From: Pseudomonas sp. PH1b
GTDB lineage: Bacteria; Pseudomonadota; Gammaproteobacteria; Pseudomonadales; Pseudomonadaceae
Direction of reading: 5' to 3'
Length of the DNA: 64,000 bases
NCBI RefSeq assembly: GCF_000633395.1
Contig: NZ_AYMU01000008.1
Coordinates: 1 to 64,000, forward strand
Below the pieces are notes generated by a model. That model searched no databases. It saw only the letters and a program-made list of their open reading frames with translations, and was not told where the DNA came from. Every line of letters starts with the position of its first letter. Position 1 is the stretch's first letter. A program made the translations under genes and the position numbers. Below are positions 35,628 to 42,635 of this stretch, in pieces.

Positions 35628-36449
35628 TCAGAACTTCTCCGGGATATGCCGGTACGGATAGTCCGCCTCGCGGTAGCCGTCCGGCTTCTGGCGCTTGGGC
35701 AGGGTCACCTTGGCGCGGGGCACGGCCTTGTACGGAATGCGGCTGAGCAGGTCGGTGATGATGTTGAGCCGGGCCCGGCGCTTGTCGTTGGAGTCGGCCA
35801 CCAGCCAGGGGCCGTACTCGGTGTCGGTGGCCTTGATCATCGCGTCCCTTGCCCGCGAGTAGTCATACCAACGGCTATAGGACTTGAGGTCCATAGGCGT
35901 CAGCTTCCAGATTTTCCGCCCGTCCTTGATCCGCGCTTGAAGCCGGCGGGTCTGTTCCTCCTCGCTGACCTCCAGCCAGTACTTGAGCAGGATCACCCCC
36001 GAGTCGACGATGGCCCGCTCCACCAGCGGCACGGACTTGAGGAAGTTGTCGGCCTGGGCTGGAGTACAGAACCCCATCACGCGCTCGACCCCTGCCCGGT
36101 TGTACCAACTGCGATCGAAGATCACCACTTCACCGGCGGCGGGCAGATGCGGCACATAGCGCTGCAGGTACATCTGGCTCTTTTCCCGATCGGTAGGCGC
36201 AGGCAACGCCACCACCCGGAACACCCGCGGGCTGACCCGCTCGGTAAGCGCCTTGATCGTCCCACCCTTGCCGGCACCGTCGCGCCCCTCGAAGATGATG
36301 CAGATCTTGATGCCCTTGTGCATCACCCACTGCTGCAACTTGACCAACTCCACATGCAGCTGCTGCAGGTGAGCCAGGTAGTCCTTGTTCTTGAGCCTGG
36401 AGCGTTGGGGGCTGGTGCCCTTTGCGGCGAGCTTCTTACCTTTTGCCAT
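35628..36449 (-). CDS. ppk2: PPK2, polyphosphate kinase 2
   Basis: The 273-residue enzyme, counted from the ATG at 36449 (MAKGKKLAAKG), belongs to the class I PPK2 family, which transfers phosphate between polyphosphate and nucleoside diphosphates. Signature motifs are the Walker A loop IIFEGRDGAGKGG, Walker B EVVIFDRSWYNRAGVERVMGF, the lid motif with REKSQMYLQRYV, and RARDAMIKATD. The family favours making GTP or ATP from polyphosphate, and the nucleotide preference cannot be read here. A start nine codons upstream is less likely because the leader lacks family conservation. The gene appears monocistronic. Confidence 0.93.
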   Translation of the reverse strand: MAKGKKLAAKGTSPQRSRLKNKDYLAHLQQLHVELVKLQQWVMHKGIKICIIFEGRDGAGKGGTIKALTERVSPRVFRVVALPAPTDREKSQMYLQRYVPHLPAAGEVVIFDRSWYNRAGVERVMGFCTPAQADNFLKSVPLVERAIVDSGVILLKYWLEVSEEEQTRRLQARIKDGRKIWKLTPMDLKSYSRWYDYSRARDAMIKATDTEYGPWLVADSNDKRRARLNIITDLLSRIPYKAVPRAKVTLPKRQKPDGYREADYPYRHIPEKF

Positions 36450-36726
36450 GGTCAAAGCCTCACAAGTACAGGTCACTGGTTGACAATGACCAGGCTTGAA
36501 GGTCCAGACTCTGGTCGCGTATGTCCGGCTCGGGCACAGGGAAAACCTCTGTCGGCGCGGGCCGGTTTGAGTGTAGTGCGAAACAGTCCGCTGACGATTC
36601 TGGGCCGTGATTTCGCGGGAACCCCTTGCAATTCCTGGCCCCCGAATCGCACTTTACAAAGCCTCAAAACACACTAACGTCCAGATGAAAGTAGATCATC
36701 TGGGTCTATCGCGAGGAGAGATGACA

Positions 36727-37089
36727 ATGGCTACGTTCGAACCCGGACACCTGCATATCGAGCGCCATGCGCTGAACAAGGACGACGTCAGCTACAACCT
36801 GTGCATCGACTACCAAGTCACCCAGGACCCCAGGGAAGGCAAGGGCATGCTGTTCACCATGCATGGCAGCATCCAGGGCAAGGAGCTGAAGGAAACCTTC
36901 TACCTGCCCAAGGACCAGGCCTACAACTTCGCCAGCAACGTGACCAAGATCGCCGAGAAATACGGCATTCCCAAGGCCATGAGCAGCATCGGCTCGATCC
37001 ACAAGCACTACGACGCCATGTTCGAAGATGTGCGGGTACAGCTGAACATGAAGTCTGGCGATCCGGTCAACCCTGAACATCTGGAATGA
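36727..37089 (+). CDS. DUF5064 family protein
   Basis: From the ATG at 36727 the product is 120 residues (MATFEPGHLHIERHALN). GAGGAG lies 8 bases before this ATG but only 2 before the ATG at 36721, so the later start is chosen. The sequence, including DDVSYNLCIDYQV, GKGMLFTMHGSIQGKELKE and YNFASNVTKIAEKYGIP, matches a Pseudomonas family annotated as DUF5064. The function is unknown. It has no signal peptide or membrane segment. The gene is alone, and a CCGCTGCAGCGG dyad follows the stop at 37092-37103. Confidence 0.8.
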   Translation: MATFEPGHLHIERHALNKDDVSYNLCIDYQVTQDPREGKGMLFTMHGSIQGKELKETFYLPKDQAYNFASNVTKIAEKYGIPKAMSSIGSIHKHYDAMFEDVRVQLNMKSGDPVNPEHLE

Positions 37090-37640
37090 GCCGCTGCAGC
37101 GGTCTTAGATCCGTTGCCGCGGCATCACGGGCTGCAGTTGCTGCCGGGGCAGCCTCTCGGAGCCGCTGCGGGGATTTCCCGGATCGGTAGACGGATCAGG
37201 GTGAGCCGGTCCGTTGCTGCCGGTTCCCCTAGGGTATGGCGTAGATCTTGAACAACTGCCCGGGGTATTGCCGCCAGGTCTGCGCGGCGCTGCAGCAGGT
37301 TCGGCCCCCTGCCCCCTGTTGTCCGCAGGGCGGGCAAAAAATCAAACCTTTGCCTGGACCGGGGTTCCATCGTCAGGCGCCCCCCAGCGTCGCCCCTACT
37401 TCGAACAGGCCATTGTCCGGGCCTTGCTCAATCGCTGAGCGCTCCTGCGTCCCGGGCGGGTGATGTGCCGAACCGCGCCTTCTCCCGCCAATGGCCGGTG
37501 ATTCTTATCGGCCACGCCTGCGACGGCCAGCGCGGCCGACACAGGCCAGGCAAGCAGATTGAACTCCGCCCTCCCCGGACTTTCCCAAGCAATAGAAGCC
37601 GGTTCGCCCAACGCTAGACAACGCTCTCTGGAGTATCTCA
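37090..37640. other. Intergenic region without recognised gene
   Basis: This 550-base GC-rich gap holds a 12-base palindrome (CCGCTGCAGCGG at 37092-37103) right after DUF5064 and the promoter of the five-gene operon that follows. Open frames of 70-80 codons on both strands lack ribosome binding sites and family signatures. No operator was identified. Confidence 0.4.
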
Positions 37641-38378
37641 ATGGCCCAGCCCCTCGATGAGCACCCGCACCCGCACCCACACGACGTCGACGCCACGCCG
37701 CAGCCCGCCAGCAAGTCGCTTCGCGGTGGCCCGGCAAAGGCATTGCAGTACTGCATCCAGCGGCATGACGCGAGCCACCTGCACTATGACTTTCGCCTGG
37801 AGCTGGACGGTGCCCTGAAGAGCTGGGCGATTCCCAAGGGGCCGTCCCTGGACCCCAGGGTCCGGCGTCTGGCAGTGCATGTCGAGGATCATTCGCTGGA
37901 CTACGTCGATTTCGAAGGGCGCATCCCCGAAGGTCATTACGGCGCGGGCGAGGTGATTGTCTGGGACCGTGGGGTCTGGATTCCCGAGGGCGACTCGCAT
38001 CAGGGGTATGCCAACGGCAGGCTGCGCTTTCGCCTGCAAGGGGCAAAGCTTCTGGGCAACTGGAGCTTGTTCCGGACCCGCATGGCCGGCAACCGGGAGC
38101 AGTGGCTGCTGGTCAAGTCTGCCGATCCCCAGGCCCGCCAGCAGGAAGACTACGACATTCTGCAGGCGCGCCCCCACAGCGTGCTCAGCGAGCGCACCTG
38201 GCTGGCGCCCAATAGCCAGTCGTCCAGACCGCAGTCCAGGAGCGTCGGCCGATGGAACCTGGTCGGCCCGCTCTGGGCCCGGCTCGTGCGGCAGTGGTAC
38301 CTGGTGGCCCTGAACCTGCGCCGCTTGCAAAAAAGCACCGCGAATGAGCAGAAGCCGATCTTGGAGTTGCCCCGATGA
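37641..38378 (+). CDS. Stand-alone LigD-type 3'-phosphoesterase domain protein
   Basis: The 245-residue protein carries the phosphoesterase (PE) module found at the N-terminus of the NHEJ ligase LigD, here without ligase or polymerase domains. Motifs are QRHDASHLHYDFRLELDG, WAIPKGPSLDP, and the second site IPEGHYGAGEVIVWDRG with catalytic His, Asp and Glu residues. The N-terminus is His- and Pro-rich (EHPHPHPHDVD) and the C-terminus is Arg-rich. LigD-PE removes 3' ribonucleoside phosphates at DNA ends. Its stop overlaps the start of the acyl-CoA dehydrogenase-like gene, so it heads an operon of otherwise unrelated chemistry. A Ku gene is not in the window. Confidence 0.88.
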   Translation: MAQPLDEHPHPHPHDVDATPQPASKSLRGGPAKALQYCIQRHDASHLHYDFRLELDGALKSWAIPKGPSLDPRVRRLAVHVEDHSLDYVDFEGRIPEGHYGAGEVIVWDRGVWIPEGDSHQGYANGRLRFRLQGAKLLGNWSLFRTRMAGNREQWLLVKSADPQARQQEDYDILQARPHSVLSERTWLAPNSQSSRPQSRSVGRWNLVGPLWARLVRQWYLVALNLRRLQKSTANEQKPILELPR

Positions 38379-39394
38379 ACCCAGCCACCCTGTCCTTCCT
38401 CCAGATTTTCGCCCAGCGGCCCCAGGGCCTGGACCTGGACCCGCAATTGCAGCGCTGTCTTGATCAGTGCAGGGCCTGCGGCCTCGATCAACTGCCCCTG
38501 CCCGGCCAGGGCCATACCCTGCAGCGCTGGCGGGTATTGGCCGAGGTCGCCGGTGCCGACCTGGCGCTGGCCAAGCTGTTCGAAGGCCATACCGATGCCC
38601 TGGCCATCATCGATGAGTGCGCTGCCAGCCATCTGGACATCACCGGCAGTTGGGGCGTCTGGGCAGCCGAGCCGCCCAGCGCACGAGTGCGCATCGTCGC
38701 CCGCGACGGTCACCAGGTGCGCCTGCAAGGGCGCAAGGCCTGGTGCTCGGGGGCGCTGCAGCTCGATTGTGCCCTGGTCACCGCCTGGGATGAGCAACAG
38801 TGCCCACAGTTGGTTGCGGTCAGGCTGGACCAGCCTTCCCTGCGCACTTTTGAGCAAGGCTGGCAGGCCGTGGGCATGGCCAGCACGGCAAGCGTCGATG
38901 TCCAGCTCGATGCCTGCCAGGGACAACTGGTGGGCAGCAGCGGTGAGTACTTGTCACGGCCGGGTTTCTGGCACGGTGGCGCCGGCATCGCCGCGTGCTG
39001 GTACGGTGCGGCCCAGGCCCTGGGCGGATACCTGCTGGAACACTGCGAGCGGCGCGCCGACCCGCACGCCCTGGCTCACCTGGGAGCGGTGGATGCCGCT
39101 CTGGCCGGTGCCCGGGCAGCCTTGCGCGAAACCGCGGCGTGGATCGACGAACAGCCCGAGCGCGATGCGCAACTGCCGGTCCGGCGCCTGCGGGCCCAGG
39201 TCGAAGACGCCGCCGACAGAGTCCTCAGGCATGTCGGCAGAGCCCTGGGGGCGACGCCCTTGTGCCGCAACAGCCACTTTGCCCGCCTGAGTGCCGACCT
39301 GCCGGTGTTCATGCGCCAGAGCCATGCCGAACGTGACCTCGCGGAGCTTGGCCGACAGCTCCCTGGGGCCGCCCACAGGGAGTGGCCGCTATGA
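38375..39394 (+). CDS. Acyl-CoA dehydrogenase-like flavoprotein
   Basis: The 339-residue protein resembles the acyl-CoA dehydrogenase fold: an N-terminal helical part ([23 protein letters not shown]), a beta-rich middle (WGVWAAEPPSARVRIVARDG, LQGRKAWCSGA), and a C-terminal helical bundle (FWHGGAGIAACWYGAAQALGGYLLEH). It lacks an obvious catalytic glutamate motif, so it may use an unusual substrate or act as a monooxygenase-type member. The start overlaps the LigD-PE stop by 4 bases, and its own stop overlaps the next start. It is one of four coupled genes with a deacetylase, methyltransferase and glycosyltransferase. Confidence 0.8.
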   Translation: MNPATLSFLQIFAQRPQGLDLDPQLQRCLDQCRACGLDQLPLPGQGHTLQRWRVLAEVAGADLALAKLFEGHTDALAIIDECAASHLDITGSWGVWAAEPPSARVRIVARDGHQVRLQGRKAWCSGALQLDCALVTAWDEQQCPQLVAVRLDQPSLRTFEQGWQAVGMASTASVDVQLDACQGQLVGSSGEYLSRPGFWHGGAGIAACWYGAAQALGGYLLEHCERRADPHALAHLGAVDAALAGARAALRETAAWIDEQPERDAQLPVRRLRAQVEDAADRVLRHVGRALGATPLCRNSHFARLSADLPVFMRQSHAERDLAELGRQLPGAAHREWPL

Positions 39395-40155
39395 ACCAGC
39401 AACCGGTGTTGAACCCGATCCAGGCGCCGGGAACACCGCTGGCCCAGTGGCAGACCTGCGGGTTACTGCAGGCCACTCCAGCGATCCGGCATGAGCAGTT
39501 GCTGCCTCCCGGCTGCCGCCTGGTGGTGGTCGCCCCGCACCCGGACGATGAAATCCTTGGCTGTGGCGGGATCCTCGCCGGCATGGCCGGCAGGGAGACC
39601 GAGGTGCTGCTGGTTTCAGTCAGCGACGGTGAAGCCAGCCACCCGAATTCCACCCACTGGAACCCTGGGCGCCTGCGCCAGCAACGCCCTCGCGAGAGTG
39701 CCGAAGCCTTGCGCCGCCTGGGCTTGCACCTGCCCCAGTTGAGCTGGCTGCGCCTGGGCCTGGCGGACAGCGCCGTGGCCAGCCGCGAGCGCTGGCTCGG
39801 GGACCACCTGCGGACGTTGCTGCAACCCGGCGATCGGGTGCTGAGCACTTGGCGCCAGGACGGCCATTGTGACCACGAAGCCGTAGGCCGGGCCTGCGCC
39901 CAGGCCTGCCGGATCAGCGCTGCCGAGTTGATCGAGGTGCCCATCTGGGCCTGGCACTGGGCGCACCCGAACGACCCACGGCTGCCTTGGCAACGGGCCC
40001 GCAAACTGTTTCTGCCACGCGATGTACTGGCCCGCAAACAACACGCCATCGCCGCCCATGCCAGCCAGGTGCAGGCCGACGGCAAGACCCCGCCGGTCCT
40101 CGAGCACGAGGCCCTGGCCCGCCTGCTGCAACCCTTTGAACTGGTGTTCATATGA
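39391..40155 (+). CDS. PIG-L family deacetylase
   Basis: This 254-residue enzyme has the LmbE/PIG-L zinc-hydrolase signature: VVVAPHPDDEILGCGG (HPDDE at residues 50-54, supplying His and Asp ligands and the catalytic Asp) and HCDHEAVG (third zinc ligand). PIG-L proteins usually deacetylate N-acetylglucosamine attached to a lipid or small molecule. The start ATG overlaps the upstream stop (ATGA), and the stop overlaps the methyltransferase start. With the partner genes it suggests synthesis of a modified amino-sugar or glycolipid. Confidence 0.92.
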   Translation: MNQQPVLNPIQAPGTPLAQWQTCGLLQATPAIRHEQLLPPGCRLVVVAPHPDDEILGCGGILAGMAGRETEVLLVSVSDGEASHPNSTHWNPGRLRQQRPRESAEALRRLGLHLPQLSWLRLGLADSAVASRERWLGDHLRTLLQPGDRVLSTWRQDGHCDHEAVGRACAQACRISAAELIEVPIWAWHWAHPNDPRLPWQRARKLFLPRDVLARKQHAIAAHASQVQADGKTPPVLEHEALARLLQPFELVFI

Positions 40156-40751
40156 GCGTACCGGCGCACTACTTCGAACAACTCTTCAAGCACGACGATG
40201 ACCCCTGGGCCTTCCGCAGCCGCTGGTACGAGAAGCGCAAACGCCAGCTGCTGCTGGCCAGCCTGCCTCGCCAGCGCTACCAGCGGGTGTTCGAGCCCGC
40301 CTGTGCCAACGGCGAGCTCAGTGCCGGGCTGGCCGAACGCTGCGAATACCTGCTGTGCCAGGACCTCAACGCCAAGGCGGTGACACTGGCCACCGAGCGC
40401 CTGCGTCCCTGGCCGAACGCCCGCGTTGCGCAAGGCAGCCTGCCGGGTGACTGGCCCGATGGCGAGTTCGACCTGATCGTGCTGAGCGAAATCGGCTACT
40501 ACCTCGACCCCGCCGCGTGGCGCCACGTGTTGCAACTCGCCGCTGCCAGCCTGGCTGCGGATGGCGCGCTGCTGCTCTGCCATTGGCTGCACCCCATAGA
40601 AGGCTGCCCGCAAACCGGACGCCAGGTCCACCAACTGCTGGCCGAGCGCCTGGCGCTGCACCGCAGCCTGTACCACGAGGAGACGGATTTTCTTCTTGAG
40701 TGCTGGTGTGCCCAGCCTTGTGCCCTTGACCTGAACGAGGCCTGCCTATGA
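40152..40751 (+). CDS. NodS-like SAM-dependent methyltransferase
   Basis: The 199-residue protein begins HYFEQLFKHDDDPWAFRSRWYEKRKR, a signature of the NodS/SAM methyltransferase group. The SAM-binding loop reads VFEPACANGELSAGLAERCE, followed by the acidic CQDLN strand and the motif FDLIVLSEIGYYLD. NodS N-methylates the free amino sugar of Nod factors after deacetylation, so this enzyme is likely to follow the PIG-L deacetylase in the same pathway. Translational coupling (4-base overlaps) on both sides supports a shared product. Confidence 0.88.
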   Translation: MSVPAHYFEQLFKHDDDPWAFRSRWYEKRKRQLLLASLPRQRYQRVFEPACANGELSAGLAERCEYLLCQDLNAKAVTLATERLRPWPNARVAQGSLPGDWPDGEFDLIVLSEIGYYLDPAAWRHVLQLAAASLAADGALLLCHWLHPIEGCPQTGRQVHQLLAERLALHRSLYHEETDFLLECWCAQPCALDLNEACL

Positions 40752-41407
40752 TTGCCGTGATCATCCCTGCCCATAACGAAGAACAACTGCTCGGCCGCTG
40801 CCTGCGCGCCCTGGCCCAGGCCACCCTTGGGGCATCGGTCAGCGGCGAGGAGGTGCAGACAGTGGTGGTGCTCGATGATTGCAGCGACGCCAGTGAAGCG
40901 GTGGCGCGTGCCCATGGGGTGGAGGTGCTCAAGGTGGTGGCGCGCAATGTCGGCCAGGCCCGTCGCGCCGGCGCGGCCTTGATGCTCGAGCGCGGGGCGC
41001 GTTGGCTGGCGTTTACCGATGCCGACAGCTGCGTACCGGCCGACTGGCTCCTGTGCCAGCTGGCCTTTGCCGCCGATGCGGTGTGCGGCACCGTGCATAT
41101 CGAAGCCTGGCAGCCCCACCAGGGGGCCGCCCTGCGGGCACGCTACCAGGCCCACTACCAAGATCGCGAAGGGCATCGGCATATCCATGGCGCCAACCTC
41201 GGCATCTGCGCCCGCGCCTATGCTCGGGTCGGCGGTTTCCAGGCCTTGGCGCTGCACGAGGACGTGCAACTGGTGAATGACCTGCAGCAAAGCGGTGCCC
41301 GTATCGTCTGGACCGCGCGCAACAGTGTCTCCACCAGCAGCCGCAGTGACTGTCGGGTGCAGGGCGGATTCGGTGATTTCCTCAGCAGCCTGGCAGGCCA
41401 GGGGTAA
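40748..41407 (+). CDS. Family 2 glycosyltransferase
   Basis: The 219-residue protein is a compact GT-A glycosyltransferase. It opens IAVIIPAHNEEQLLGRCLRAL, has the nucleotide-binding VVVLDDCSDAS and the DxD-type FTDADSCVP, and a later loop HIHGANLGICARAYARVGGF ending in LHEDVQLVNDL (catalytic base region). There are no membrane segments, unlike processive NodC-type synthases. It is the last gene of the five-gene operon. The donor and acceptor are unknown. Confidence 0.9.
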   Translation: MIAVIIPAHNEEQLLGRCLRALAQATLGASVSGEEVQTVVVLDDCSDASEAVARAHGVEVLKVVARNVGQARRAGAALMLERGARWLAFTDADSCVPADWLLCQLAFAADAVCGTVHIEAWQPHQGAALRARYQAHYQDREGHRHIHGANLGICARAYARVGGFQALALHEDVQLVNDLQQSGARIVWTARNSVSTSSRSDCRVQGGFGDFLSSLAGQG

Positions 41408-41533
41408 CGGGCCTGCCAGATGGGGCGGACTCCACCCGGCAGGGAACCCATCGAGGGCCAGGTGCTGAAGGGACAGATAGCGCCGGCCGCTTGTTTCGGA
41501 GCATGGCCCCGCCCGGCACTGAACGTGGCTCGC

Positions 41534-42634
41534 TCACAAGGCCTGCAGAAAAGCCTTCAGTGCCTTCAGCTCGCTGCGGTCCAGGGCCAACACCTGGAAC
41601 TGCGCCGAGGTCACGGGAAACTTCGGATCGTGCAGTTGTTCCCCCTTCGCAACAGGCCTGGGCATGCCACTGTTGTAGAACAGCAGCACCTGCTCGAGGC
41701 TGCTGGCCAGTCCATTGTGGAACCAGGGGCCGGTACGACTCACCAGGCGCAGTGAAGGCGTACGGAAGCGCCCGACATCTTGCGCCAGCCCGGTGACCTC
41801 ATAGCGCCCGAGGTCTTGGCGGCGTCGCCCATAGAAGGTCAGGCCTGCATTGTGGAAGCGGTTGTCCTGCAGGCCCGGGCCGAAGTGGCAGTTCATGCAG
41901 CGGGCCTTGGTACGAAACAGGTGCAGGCCCTGCAATTGCTGGTCACTGAGCGCCTGTGCCTGGCCCCGCAGAAAGCGCTCGAAGGGCGTGCGTTGTGCAA
42001 CCCGCAGCAGTCCGCGCTGATAAGTCGCCAATGCCGCCGCCACCTGCTCGGCACCCAGCGCCTGTCCGGGAAACACCTTGGCGAACTGCGGCGGATAGTC
42101 CGTGCTGTCACGCAGCCGGGCCACCAGCTCCGCGACGCTGAAGGCCATCTCCTTGGGGTCGACCACCGGCATCAGGGCCTGCATCTCCAGGCTGTCGGCG
42201 CGCCCGTCCCAGAACAGATGCCCGGCCAGGCCGCTGGTCACCAGGCTCGGCGCATTGCGCCGGCCCGCTGCCCGGTCATGCCCGAAGGAAACCCGACGCC
42301 CGTCGGCAAAGGCCAAGTCCGGCTCATGGCAGGAGGCGCAGGCGATCTGCCCCGAGCGCGACAGGCGCGGGTCGAAGAACAGCTGGCGGCCCAGTTCGGC
42401 CTTCTGCTCGGTGTAGGGGTTGTGTTCCGGAGCCGGCGCCCGCTCGGGCAACGGGGCCAGCTCTTGCCAGGCCACACCGGCATCCACCTGGGGCGCCGGC
42501 CACTGTACGGAGGGCCGGCTGTACATCGCGCGCAGGCAAGCCGGTTCGCTCAGTGTGCAGGCCAGCACCGGCAGCGGCCCGTTCACCAGCAGCATGCCGA
42601 GCATGACCACAAGACGCTTCAGAGACCGGCGCAT
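41534..42634 (-). CDS. Di-haem cytochrome c peroxidase family protein (MbnH-like)
   Basis: The 366-residue periplasmic protein, counted from the ATG at 42634, has a signal peptide (VVMLGMLLVNGPLPVLA) and two c-type haem motifs, CASCH at 99-103 and CMNCH at 246-250. It belongs to the bacterial di-haem peroxidase superfamily, which includes CcpA and the tryptophan-modifying MauG/MbnH enzymes. Conserved segments are LGRQLFFDPRLS, RNAPSLVTSG and FRTPSLRLVSRTGPWFHNG. It starts 1 base after the TonB receptor stop, so the two are co-translated. This gene order (sigma, anti-sigma, TonB receptor, MbnH-type peroxidase) recalls methanobactin uptake loci, but no MbnP or methanobactin precursor gene was found. 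Confidence 0.85.
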   Translation of the reverse strand: MRRSLKRLVVMLGMLLVNGPLPVLACTLSEPACLRAMYSRPSVQWPAPQVDAGVAWQELAPLPERAPAPEHNPYTEQKAELGRQLFFDPRLSRSGQIACASCHEPDLAFADGRRVSFGHDRAAGRRNAPSLVTSGLAGHLFWDGRADSLEMQALMPVVDPKEMAFSVAELVARLRDSTDYPPQFAKVFPGQALGAEQVAAALATYQRGLLRVAQRTPFERFLRGQAQALSDQQLQGLHLFRTKARCMNCHFGPGLQDNRFHNAGLTFYGRRRQDLGRYEVTGLAQDVGRFRTPSLRLVSRTGPWFHNGLASSLEQVLLFYNSGMPRPVAKGEQLHDPKFPVTSAQFQVLALDRSELKALKAFLQAL

Positions 42635-42635
42635 C

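Noticed and set aside
37125..37438. Open frames of 70-80 codons on both strands between the DUF5064 and LigD-type genes
   Set aside because: They lack ribosome binding sites, overlap one another, and show no coding signature beyond GC-rich composition.
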